A stretch of DNA of 24,629 bases, taken from NCBI GenBank assembly GCA_035691285.1, contig DASSJI010000065.1, positions 1 through 24,629 of the forward strand. Reading direction: 5' to 3'. The notes beneath the pieces were generated by a model. The model was not told the DNA's origin, made no database searches, and worked only from the letters and a program-made list of their open reading frames with translations. This document shows positions 13,230-20,799 of this stretch, one piece after another (the stretch's first letter is position 1; each line of letters opens with the position of its first letter). This DNA is from DATFEN01 sp035691285. GTDB lineage: Bacteria > Acidobacteriota > Vicinamibacteria > Fen-336. Both the position numbers and the translations under genes were made by a program.

Positions 13230-16200
13230 TCACCGCCCGCGCAGCCGCAGCTCCTCGGGACGATAGGCGGTCCCGTTCTTGACCACGAGCGCCACCGACT
13301 CGCTGTTGTGGATGTCCTCGAGCGGGTTCCGATCGAGGACCGCGAAGTCCGCCAGCTTGCCGGGCTCGAGGGAACCCAGGTCCTGGTCCAGGCCCAGGGT
13401 CCGCGCGGGGTTCAGCGTCGCGACGCGCAGCGCCTCCAGGGGCGTCATGCCCGCCTGGACGAAGGCCCACATCTCCCAGTGCGGGCCCAGGCCCTGCATC
13501 TGCCCGTGGCCGCCCAGGTTGACCCGCCCCCCGGCGCGCTCGATCTCCTTCGCCGCCGCGGCCACGTCCAGGTGATGCCAGTCGGACGGATCGGTGGCCA
13601 TCACGCTGCGCACGCGGCCGAGCGTGTCGACGATGCCCTGGGGCACGTGGCGCTGCAGGCGCTCGTCCTTCCAGAGGTCGAAGTGCTGGTGGAACCACTT
13701 GTCCCCGGAGAGGCCGCCGTAGGCGACGAGCAGCGTCGGCGTGTACGCGGTCCTGCTCCGGCTGAACAGCGTGACGACGTCCTTGCCCAGCGGCGCGATC
13801 GGCAGCGCGTGCTCCACGGTCGTGTGCCCGTCGAGGATCATGGTCATGTCGGCCTCGAGGTCGCCGCCGCCTTCCGGCACGACCATCACGCCCTCCTCGC
13901 GGGCGGCCTGGAGCAGCCACTGGCGCTGGTTGCGCCCGGGCTGCATGTAGGACTTCACGCTGATCGCGCCCAGGGCCTTCATGCGCCGGATGTGATGGCG
14001 CGCGTCGTCGAGGCTCTTGACGACGGCGCGGCCGGGGAGGTCGGCGCCGTAGAGGATGAAGCCGGTCGTGAAGATGCGCGGGCCGCGCATCAGCCCGGCC
14101 TCGACCATCTCGGACTGGGTGAAGGACTCGTGGGTCCCGGCCGAGACGTCGTGGGTGGAGGTGATCCCGTAGGCGAGGTTCGCGGAGTACTTCCACGGCT
14201 GCTGCGGCAGGACGTCGTCGGTCGAGTAGTGGAGGTGGGCGTGCTCGTCGAACAGGCCAGGGATCACCGTCTTGCCCGCCAGGTCCACTGTGCGGGCGCC
14301 CGGCGGCGCTGGCACGCTCGCGGCCGACCCCACGGCGACGATGCGATCGTCCTTGACGACCAGCGTGCCGTTCTCGACCACCTCGTCGCCCTTCATCGTC
14401 ACGATGCGCGCGCCGACATAGGCGGTGACGCCCACGGGCTTCGCACGCGGCACGCTCAACGCGATCTCGACCCGCTGCGACTCGGGGAGCTTCTTCTTCG
14501 CCTCCTTCTTGTCGCCTTCCTTCCCGGGCGGCTTCTCTTGCCCCGCCGGCTCGGGCGTCGGCAGCGCCTTGTCGAGGGCGAGGCGGTGGTAGGTGGGGCC
14601 GAAGATCCAGGTCACCGTGCGTCCGCCGTCGGCCCAGGCCACCCACTCGCCGCCCTCGTCCGTGAGCTGGCCCAGAGGCAGGGCGGTGTTCTCGAGCGCG
14701 ATCTCGACGGCATCCCTGGTGAGGGGCAGGGCCGTGACCCAGGCGTTGTGGCGCTCGCTGAAGGCGGCGTGGCGGCCATCGGGAGACACCGCGATCTCCT
14801 CGGCCTGGCCGATCCTGAGGTGGGCGCGCTTGTCGGTGCCGTCGAGCTTGATCGAGAAGAGCACGCTCTTCGGCGGATCGGTCGGCTTGGCGGCGGCCTC
14901 GTCGTCCACGAAGAAGAGGCGATCGCCCTCGGGGGAGAAGGTCGGACGCGGCATGCGACGGTTGGCGCCGCGGTTCTTCACGCCGACGACGTACCGGCTG
15001 TCCCCTCCCTCGGCGGGAACCCAGTGGATCTCGAACCAAAGCTCGTCGCCGAGGTCCTCGCCGCGGAACGTGGCGCCGCTGCCCTTGACGTACGCGATGT
15101 GCCGTCCGTCGGGGGAGAAGGCGGGGTTCGCGTACTGGCCCGGCACGCGCGTGACCCGGCGCGCCTCGCCCCCCGAGACGGGCCGGCGCCACACGTGCCC
15201 GCCCTCCTCGTCGCTCCAGGTCACGTAGGCGAGCTCGCGCCCGTCCGGCGAGAAGGCCGGCGCGTACTCGAGGTCCGTCGCATCAGTCAAGCGCCGCGGG
15301 GCGCCGCCCGGCAGGTCCATCGCGTAGAGGTGGCCCAGGGCGGAGAAGACGAGGAGCTTGCCGTCGGGCGACTCCACCGGCCAGCGCAGCAGGCGTGCGC
15401 GGACCGGCTCCGCGCCGAGCCTGCCGGGGAAGCGCAGCGCATCGGTCACCGTCTGCTCGACCCGCGCCGTGAAGGGGATAGCGCTGCGCTCGCCGGTCGC
15501 CGCGTCGAAGCGCCACAGCCTGCTCTCGGCCGTCGCGACGATGGCGCGCCCGTCGGGCGTCCAGGCGTAGCCCGGGAACACGCCGTGGAACGCGAAGCCC
15601 TCCTGGTTGTCGCGCTGCACGCCGTCGGCCAGCAGCCGCGCGCGTCCCGAGGCGAGGTCGATGGTCTCGATCCGGGTCTTCGCGCGCACGCGCCGCACGA
15701 ACGCCAGCGTGCGCCCGTCGGGGCTCGGGGCCGGCGCCGCGCCGCCGCCGAACTCGCCGGTCACCGGCACCACCTGGCCCGTGCGGCGGTCCAGGCGCTT
15801 GATCTGCCAGATGCCTTCGTTGACGTTGCGGTCGTACTTGTACCGGCTGTCGCGGGCGGAGAAGTAGAGGAAGCGGCCGTCCCGGGAGAAGGCCATGTCG
15901 GCCGCGTCGGGCTGCTCCTCGCGCTTCGTGAGCTGGACGCCCTGGCCCCCCTTCACGTGCCACATCCAGAGCTCCACGGTGCCGAGGGTCGAGGCGTCCG
16001 TGAGCCGCTTGCGCCCGACGAGGTACTCGCCGTCGGGGGCCCAGGCCGGACCCGACACCGTCGAGTCCTTCTCGCCGCTCACGGCGCGTGCGTTCGTGCC
16101 CTCGAGGTCGCAGACCCAGATGTTCTCGATGCCGCCCCGGTCGCTCGCGAACGCGATCGTGCGTCCGTCGGGGCTGAAGCGCGGCTGGACGTCGTAGGCG

Positions 16201-16487
16201 GGGCCGCTGGTGATCCGCCGGGCCTCGCCGCCGCCGATTGGCAGCAGGTAGAGATCACCCAGCAGCGAGAACACCAGCCGCTGGCCGTCGGGGTGCACGT
16301 CGAGGTGGAGCCAGGTGCCCTCGTCCGTGGTGAACGCGACGCTTTGCGTGGGGCCCTTGGGCTCGTCCACGGACCAGGCCTTCTCCGTGTCCGGCTTGGA
16401 CGCCTCGGAGTTCGCTTTCTTGGACTCTGCGGCCGCCGGAAGGGCCAGGAGTGCGAGGACGAGGTTGAGAAGGATTCGGCGCTTCAC
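13230..16487 (-). CDS. Secreted PD40 beta-propeller / amidohydrolase fusion
   Basis: The 1085-residue protein starts at GTG 16487 with a strong GGAGG five bases ahead (16493-16497). Residues 1-21 are a signal peptide ending in AAA-ES. Residues about 45-650 hold at least eleven PD40/TolB-type strands with the FSPDGR-like core (for example FSPDGRTIAFASDR and FSPDGRELAYVTWS), making one or two propellers. A Lys/Glu/Pro-rich linker (around 655-675) leads to the amidohydrolase domain, with GLFDEHAHLHY (HxH metal ligands near 730), SVKSYMQPGR (candidate bridging Lys), TVEHALPI (His) and LGGHGQMQGLGPHWEMW. The last motif replaces the common strand-8 Asp region and is the form I associate with propeller-linked imidazolonepropionase-like hydrolases. 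The protein is periplasmic or secreted, probably acting on peptide- or cyclic-amide substrates. It is the last gene of the minus-strand unit. Confidence 0.92.
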   Translation of the reverse strand: MKRRILLNLVLALLALPAAAESKKANSEASKPDTEKAWSVDEPKGPTQSVAFTTDEGTWLHLDVHPDGQRLVFSLLGDLYLLPIGGGEARRITSGPAYDVQPRFSPDGRTIAFASDRGGIENIWVCDLEGTNARAVSGEKDSTVSGPAWAPDGEYLVGRKRLTDASTLGTVELWMWHVKGGQGVQLTKREEQPDAADMAFSRDGRFLYFSARDSRYKYDRNVNEGIWQIKRLDRRTGQVVPVTGEFGGGAAPAPSPDGRTLAFVRRVRAKTRIETIDLASGRARLLADGVQRDNQEGFAFHGVFPGYAWTPDGRAIVATAESRLWRFDAATGERSAIPFTARVEQTVTDALRFPGRLGAEPVRARLLRWPVESPDGKLLVFSALGHLYAMDLPGGAPRRLTDATDLEYAPAFSPDGRELAYVTWSDEEGGHVWRRPVSGGEARRVTRVPGQYANPAFSPDGRHIAYVKGSGATFRGEDLGDELWFEIHWVPAEGGDSRYVVGVKNRGANRRMPRPTFSPEGDRLFFVDDEAAAKPTDPPKSVLFSIKLDGTDKRAHLRIGQAEEIAVSPDGRHAAFSERHNAWVTALPLTRDAVEIALENTALPLGQLTDEGGEWVAWADGGRTVTWIFGPTYHRLALDKALPTPEPAGQEKPPGKEGDKKEAKKKLPESQRVEIALSVPRAKPVGVTAYVGARIVTMKGDEVVENGTLVVKDDRIVAVGSAASVPAPPGARTVDLAGKTVIPGLFDEHAHLHYSTDDVLPQQPWKYSANLAYGITSTHDVSAGTHESFTQSEMVEAGLMRGPRIFTTGFILYGADLPGRAVVKSLDDARHHIRRMKALGAISVKSYMQPGRNQRQWLLQAAREEGVMVVPEGGGDLEADMTMILDGHTTVEHALPIAPLGKDVVTLFSRSRTAYTPTLLVAYGGLSGDKWFHQHFDLWKDERLQRHVPQGIVDTLGRVRSVMATDPSDWHHLDVAAAAKEIERAGGRVNLGGHGQMQGLGPHWEMWAFVQAGMTPLEALRVATLNPARTLGLDQDLGSLEPGKLADFAVLDRNPLEDIHNSESVALVVKNGTAYRPEELRLRGR

Positions 16488-16515
16488 GGGGACCTCCGGA
16501 GGGGTTCTGACGTTT

Positions 16516-16935
16516 CTAGCCCGAGCCGTGTTCCATGGCCTGGTTGAATCGCTCCCGAAGCGGGCCGGGGATCGGGATCGGACGGAAGTCGCTCATGTCG
16601 ACGACCACGGCGGTGTTGCGCGCGACGAACACGGCGCGGCCCTCGACGCTGCCTTCGTAGCGGAAACGGACGGAGCTGCACCCGAGGTGCTCCACCACGA
16701 CGCCGACCTCGACGCGATCGCCGTAGTGGACCGGCGCCAGGTACTCCATCTCGACCTTCGCGGTGGGGAAGCCGAGCCCCTCCCGGAACACGTCCGGGTA
16801 CGGCCGGCCCACGAAGCCCGCGAAGAAGTCCTCGAACGCGACGTGGAGGAAGTTGACGAGGTTCGGGTAGTAGGCGATCCCGGCCGGGTCGAGGTCGCAG
16901 AAGCGGACGAGGATGGTCGTGGAGAAGGCCGCCAT
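16516..16935 (-). CDS. 4-hydroxybenzoyl-CoA-type thioesterase
   Basis: This 139-residue hotdog protein starts at ATG 16935, ten bases after the creatininase-family stop. The sequence RFCDLDPAGIAYYPNLVNFL matches the catalytic segment of Pseudomonas CBS3-type 4-hydroxybenzoyl-CoA thioesterase, with Asp16 at the position of the nucleophilic Asp17. YbgC/FadM relatives usually lack the full DPAGI-x-(W/Y)-YPN string. MEYLAPVHYGDRVEV and SVRFRYEGSVEG are the following strands. It releases a free acid from an aryl- or acyl-CoA in the cytoplasm. A benzoate-CoA ligase two genes upstream supports an aromatic substrate. A salvage or regulatory role, limiting trapped CoA, is also possible. Confidence 0.9.
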   Translation of the reverse strand: MAAFSTTILVRFCDLDPAGIAYYPNLVNFLHVAFEDFFAGFVGRPYPDVFREGLGFPTAKVEMEYLAPVHYGDRVEVGVVVEHLGCSSVRFRYEGSVEGRAVFVARNTAVVVDMSDFRPIPIPGPLRERFNQAMEHGSG

Positions 16936-16945
16936 CAGGGAGCGA

Positions 16946-17698
16946 TCAGGCCTTGCTCCCCAGGTGCTCCATCACCGACACGCACAGCACCTCGGCCAGC
17001 GCCTCGAAGTAGCTCTCGCCGTCCTCGGCGGAAGCCGCCGTCGGATCCCCGAAGTAGGCATCCTCGCCGCCCGCCTCGACGAAGGTCTTTGCGCCGCGCT
17101 TGAGGGCCGGCATCAGCCCGTCCATCGGGGCGAGGCTGATGCGCTCGCGCTCGCGCACCTTGTCCCGCGCGGCGGCCAGCATCAGGGACGTCTCCCAGGC
17201 GCCGGCGTGGTCGCCCGCCTGGAACACGGGCCCCATCAGCTCGGCCCAGCGCTTCTTCGTCAGGTCGGCGTAGCAGACGCTCGCGCCCGCCTTCGACGCG
17301 GCCTCGACGGCCTTCTTCACGCACTCGACGTGCTGGGGCTCCAGGTGGATGTTGGCCAGGCCCACGCAGCGGAAGCGCTTCGCGGCGGCCACGCTCACGT
17401 CGCGCAGGAGCGCCACGGCCGTGTCGGGCGGGAGGCTCAGGGTGCCCGCGAAGTCGGCGCCGAACTCGGCCACGGTGAAGTAGACCGGCGGCAGGATGAG
17501 CGCAGGGATGCCGTGCTCCTTGAGCTTGGCCGCGCCCCGCCTCGCCATCTCCGTGGCGATCACCGTGTCGGCGTTCAAGGGCAGGTGCGGGCCGTGGGCC
17601 TCCACGGCGCCCACGGGCAGGAGCGCGACGGGGCGGTCCTTGAGCGCCTCGTCCACCTCCGTCCACGTCATCTCGGACATCACGATGTGCTCAGCCAT
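16946..17698 (-). CDS. Creatininase-family metal amidohydrolase
   Basis: The 250-residue protein starts at ATG 17698. The metal-binding pattern of creatinine amidohydrolase is retained: Glu33 and His35 in GAVEAHGPHLPL, Asp44 in NADTV, and an H-x-E pair (His118/Glu120) in LANIHLEPQH, where many family members have GHGGN instead. Glu169 lies in DHAGAWETSLML. A two-metal site for opening a cyclic or linear amide is therefore expected. The enzymes of this family act on creatinine, N-formyl or lactam compounds, or process peptides (MftE); the H-x-E form is closest to creatininase itself. No creatinase or mycofactocin genes are present. It begins after a 77-base gap that contains a small hairpin and may have its own promoter, though none is clear. 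Confidence 0.88.
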   Translation of the reverse strand: MAEHIVMSEMTWTEVDEALKDRPVALLPVGAVEAHGPHLPLNADTVIATEMARRGAAKLKEHGIPALILPPVYFTVAEFGADFAGTLSLPPDTAVALLRDVSVAAAKRFRCVGLANIHLEPQHVECVKKAVEAASKAGASVCYADLTKKRWAELMGPVFQAGDHAGAWETSLMLAAARDKVRERERISLAPMDGLMPALKRGAKTFVEAGGEDAYFGDPTAASAEDGESYFEALAEVLCVSVMEHLGSKA

Positions 17699-17705
17699 GG
17701 CCTTG

Positions 17706-17722
17706 AGAAGGTAGGGCCTTCT
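17706..17722. other. Small perfect hairpin ahead of the creatininase-family gene
   Basis: AGAAGG (17706-17711) and CCTTCT (17717-17722) pair perfectly across a five-base loop, ending seven bases before the ATG at 17698. On the transcript the 5' arm AGAAGG is purine-rich like a ribosome binding site but too far from the ATG. The region around it is unusually A/G-rich for this genome. There is no U-run, so it is not a terminator. Confidence 0.35.
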
Positions 17723-17775
17723 TCCTTTCCTGTTCGCTTGAATGACGGTTATTCGACGCTAGGCGGCGGGGAACC

Positions 17776-19326
17776 TCATGCCGGCGAGGCCTGCAAGCGG
17801 CGCCTTTCGATCTTCCCTCGGTCGTTCTTGGGCAAAGAAGCGACGAACTCGACGGTCCTCGGGTACTTGAATGGGGCCAGGCGGCCCTTCACGAACTCCT
17901 GAAGCTCGCGGGCGAGCTCAGGACCGGCGGCACCCTCCCGGATCACCACGAAGGCCTTGGGTTTCGTCAAGCCGTCGGCGTCTTTATATCCGATCACGGC
18001 GCACTCCGCCACCTTGGGGTGCGTCAGGAGGCAGGCCTCCACCTCGTACGGCGACACGAAGATCCCGCCGACCTTGAGCATCTCGTCGGTGCGACCCTCG
18101 TACCAGAAGTAGCCCTTTGCGTCGCGCCGCATGTGGTCGCCGGTGACGACCCAGTCGCCCCGCAGGACCTCCTTGGACTTCTCGTGGGCCTGCCAGTACA
18201 GGATCGCGGCGCTCTCGCCCTTGATCCAGAGCGTGCCGGCCTCGCCCTCCGGGACGTCGCTCCCGTCGGGGCCGACGATGCGCGCCTCGTATCCGGGGAC
18301 CAGGAGGCCGAGGCTGCCCGGCACCACGTTCCCGGGACGGTTCGAGATGTAGATGTGGAACATCTCGGCGGAGCCGATGCCGTCGAGGATCTCGATCCCG
18401 AAGTTGCGCTTCCAGACGCGGTAGAGCTCGGGGGGCAGCGCCTCGCCGGCGGACAGGCACAGCCTCAGGCACGAGATGTCCCGTCGCTCGCTGCCGGGGT
18501 GGTTGATCATGGCGTTGATCATGGTCGGCACCGAGGTCAGGATCGTCGGCTTGTAGCGCTCGACGACGTCGAACAGCGTGCCGGGCTCGCTGCGCTCGCT
18601 GAACAGGACGGTGGCGCCGCCCACCGCGAAGGGGAACAGCAGGTTGGTGCCCGTCGCGTAGCCGAAGAACAGCTTGGGCACGGACACCGTGACGTCGTCC
18701 TCGCGGATCCCCAGCACCTGCTTCGCGTAGCGCTCCGTGTTCCAGGGCAGGTCCTGCTGCAGGTGGACGGCGCCCTTGGGCTTGCCCGTCGAGCCGCTCG
18801 TGAACAGCCAGATGGCTGGGTCGTCGCGATGCGTGTCGGCGTTGATGCAGCGGTCCGAGGCCTTGCCGCACACCTCGTCGAAGGAGACATGGCGCCCGGC
18901 GCTCCCGACCACCACCATGTTCTGAAGGTGCCGGAACCAGTCGCGCACCGGGTCCAGGCGGTCGAGGGTGCTCTCGTCGACGATGGCCGCCTTGGCGCGC
19001 GTGTAGTCGAAGTAGTGTACGAGGTCGTCGGCGGGCAGCAGCGGGTTCACCATGCAGATGACCGCACCCGCCTTGGCGGCTCCGAACCAGGCGAACACGA
19101 ACTCGGGGCGGTCGGGCAGGATCAGGAGCACGCGGTCCTCGATCCCGACGCCGAGCGCCCGGAGCGCGTTGGCGCAGCGGTTCGCCCGTGCCTGGACCTC
19201 GCGGTACGTGTAGGCCTGGTCGCGCCAGTAGAGGCAGACCTTGTCCCCGCGTCCCTCCTCGACGTTCCGGTCGAGGAAATACCAGGCCATGTTGAAGCGC
19301 TCGGAGAACTCCATCGGCTGGCTCAC
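17776..19326 (-). CDS. Benzoate-CoA ligase family protein
   Basis: The 516-residue acyl-adenylate enzyme starts at GTG 19326, which overlaps the flavin-reductase stop (GTGA); ATG 19314 is a close alternative. The ANL motifs are WLFTSGSTGKPKGAVH (P-loop), KLFFGYATGTNLLFPF (typical of aryl-CoA ligases), GIGSAEMFHIYISNRPG, VVTGDHMRRDAKGYFWYEGR (hinge Asp) and PKNDRGKIERRRL with the catalytic Lys. KLFF(G/A)YxxG plus GIGS(T/A)EMxHI(F/Y)xSNRPG is the signature of the benzoate/hydroxybenzoate/aminobenzoate-CoA ligase group. It converts an aromatic acid, ATP and CoA to aryl-CoA plus AMP and pyrophosphate in the cytoplasm. The exact ring substituents cannot be read from the sequence. It is coupled to a flavin reductase upstream and shares a unit with an aryl-CoA-type thioesterase. 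Confidence 0.93.
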   Translation of the reverse strand: MSQPMEFSERFNMAWYFLDRNVEEGRGDKVCLYWRDQAYTYREVQARANRCANALRALGVGIEDRVLLILPDRPEFVFAWFGAAKAGAVICMVNPLLPADDLVHYFDYTRAKAAIVDESTLDRLDPVRDWFRHLQNMVVVGSAGRHVSFDEVCGKASDRCINADTHRDDPAIWLFTSGSTGKPKGAVHLQQDLPWNTERYAKQVLGIREDDVTVSVPKLFFGYATGTNLLFPFAVGGATVLFSERSEPGTLFDVVERYKPTILTSVPTMINAMINHPGSERRDISCLRLCLSAGEALPPELYRVWKRNFGIEILDGIGSAEMFHIYISNRPGNVVPGSLGLLVPGYEARIVGPDGSDVPEGEAGTLWIKGESAAILYWQAHEKSKEVLRGDWVVTGDHMRRDAKGYFWYEGRTDEMLKVGGIFVSPYEVEACLLTHPKVAECAVIGYKDADGLTKPKAFVVIREGAAGPELARELQEFVKGRLAPFKYPRTVEFVASLPKNDRGKIERRRLQASPA

Positions 19327-19808
19327 GCCTTGCCTCCGTCCAGGCGGCCGTACGCGCTCCCGTGGAAGAGGAGCGGCCGTCCAGGGGCGATCTGAACGCG
19401 CAGGACCTCGCCCACGTAGATCATGTGGTCGCCCGCCTGCGTGGCGCTCACGACCCGGCACTCGAGGTGGGCGAGGGCGCCGGGGACGAGCGCCACGCCG
19501 GCCTCGCCGAGGTGCAGGTCCTTCGCGGCGAACTTTTCGCGCCCGGGCTGCGCGAAGCGCCGCGAGAAGTGCTCCTGGTCCTCGCGCAGCACGCTGACGC
19601 CGAACACCCGCGAGGAGCCGAAGCCGCCGTGCGCCTCGGAGCGCCGGTCGATGCAAACGAGCACGAGGGGCGGATCGAGGCTGACGGAGCTGAAGGCGTT
19701 CACCGTCAGCCCCAGGGGCTGCCCGGAGGCGTGCCGCGTCGTCACTACGGTCACCCCGGTCGCGAACTGGCCGAGGGCTCTTCGGAACTCGCTGGCGTCG
19801 ACCGGCAT
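19323..19808 (-). CDS. Flavin reductase (FMN-binding split-barrel family)
   Basis: This 161-residue protein starts at ATG 19808, 25 bases after the membrane-protein stop. The sequence ASEFRRALGQFATGVTVVTT opens the split-barrel fold, followed by GLTVNAFSSVSLDPPLVLVC (flavin contact), FGVSVLREDQEHFSRRFAQ, and the closing GDHMIYVGEVLRVQ and RPLLFHGSAYGRL motifs of the HpaC/NtaB/RutF group. Such enzymes reduce free FMN or FAD with NAD(P)H and supply it to a partner monooxygenase. No large oxygenase component is encoded in the window, so the partner must be elsewhere, or it serves a different role. The GTGA overlap with the benzoate-CoA ligase argues that both belong to one pathway. Confidence 0.92.
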   Translation of the reverse strand: MPVDASEFRRALGQFATGVTVVTTRHASGQPLGLTVNAFSSVSLDPPLVLVCIDRRSEAHGGFGSSRVFGVSVLREDQEHFSRRFAQPGREKFAAKDLHLGEAGVALVPGALAHLECRVVSATQAGDHMIYVGEVLRVQIAPGRPLLFHGSAYGRLDGGKA

Positions 19809-19833
19809 GGCGGGAGTCAAAGGCGATTCTAGA

Positions 19834-20799
19834 TCAGCGCCGCCGCAGCAGGTGGAGCTGCCCGCCGGCCAGCGCCAGGCGCAGGCCGATGCGCAGCAGC
19901 ACAAAGGCCTGCATCAGGCCGAAGGCCGCGAGCTGGCTCCGGTAGCCGGTGACGCCCAGGGCCCCGTCGGCGGCCACGAAGCCCGCGAGGAGGAGCAGCC
20001 CGAGCAGCAGGATCGCCGCGAAGTGGCCGAGGACCGTGCGCGCGCGGCCGAGCACGAAGGCGAAGGCCGAGACGAGCGCCAGGCTCGCGCTGCGCCGGTC
20101 CTCCAGCACCACGAGGGCCTTCGCGTAGCCCGAGAGCAGGTGCACGGCCAGGAGCGCGGCGAGGAGGGCGGCGTGACGGCCCAGGGACCACACGAGGGCG
20201 GCGTTCTCCGTCACCGATTCGCGGGCCCGCTCGTCGGCCCAGGCGGCCAGCGGGGCGTTCAAAAGGAACACGAGCCCGTCGAGAGCGAGGGCCAGCAGCG
20301 TCACGCGCGCGATGGGGCCCAGGTAGAAGCCGCAGGCGTGGGCGAACGCGCGCAGCGCGAAGCCGCCGCGGGAAGCCCGCAGCGCGGCGAGGATGCCCCC
20401 GGTGAACAGCGTCTGCAGGGCCAGGTAGGCGACGCCCAGGCCGAGCACGAGCGGCTCCGCTCCCGAAACCGCCTCTCCGCCGCGCGAGAAGAGCCGGCCC
20501 GGCAGGTCGCCCCGCAGGAGCATTTCGGCGTTCCGGAATGCGAAGCCGGCGCCCAGCATCTCGGGGCCGAAGCTGGTCCCGAAGCCGGCGCGCTCGTGCG
20601 CGAAGCGACGCCACCAGTCGTAGTCGAAGCCGTGAACGAGCCGTGGCGCCGCGCCGCGGTTCGTCACGTCGCCCTCCAGGATCCGGAACAGGGGAGCCGC
20701 GAGCAGGGCCGCGGCCGCGAGGTTGAACGCGAGGAGGAAGACGGCGAGGGAGCGCAGGCGCCACGCCCCGGCCAGGCCCGCGCGGAGCGCGTCGATCAT
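19834..20799 (-). CDS. Polytopic membrane protein of unknown function coupled to an M1 peptidase
   Basis: This 321-residue protein starts at ATG 20799, overlapping the peptidase stop as ATGA. About six membrane helices can be seen: LAVFLLAFNLAAAALLAAPL, VLGLGVAYLALQTLFTGGIL, VTLLALALDGLVFLLNAPL, LLAALLAVHLLSGYAKALVV, FAAILLLGLLLLAGFVA and FGLMQAFVLLRIGLRLALAG. A loop of about 100 residues after the first helix (containing HGFDYDWWRRFAHE) is probably exposed. I do not recognise the family. Strict coupling to a secreted M1-type lipoprotein suggests a partner in surface peptide or protein processing. The C-terminus is short and basic (HLLRRR). Confidence 0.8.
   Translation of the reverse strand: MIDALRAGLAGAWRLRSLAVFLLAFNLAAAALLAAPLFRILEGDVTNRGAAPRLVHGFDYDWWRRFAHERAGFGTSFGPEMLGAGFAFRNAEMLLRGDLPGRLFSRGGEAVSGAEPLVLGLGVAYLALQTLFTGGILAALRASRGGFALRAFAHACGFYLGPIARVTLLALALDGLVFLLNAPLAAWADERARESVTENAALVWSLGRHAALLAALLAVHLLSGYAKALVVLEDRRSASLALVSAFAFVLGRARTVLGHFAAILLLGLLLLAGFVAADGALGVTGYRSQLAAFGLMQAFVLLRIGLRLALAGGQLHLLRRR

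Noticed and set aside
13308..16547. 1079-codon open frame on the plus strand opposite the amidohydrolase
   Set aside because: It is the antisense image of a GC-rich gene. The minus strand has a signal peptide, a strong ribosome binding site, PD40 repeats and metal ligands; the plus frame has low-complexity Arg/Gly/Val/His sequence and no domain.
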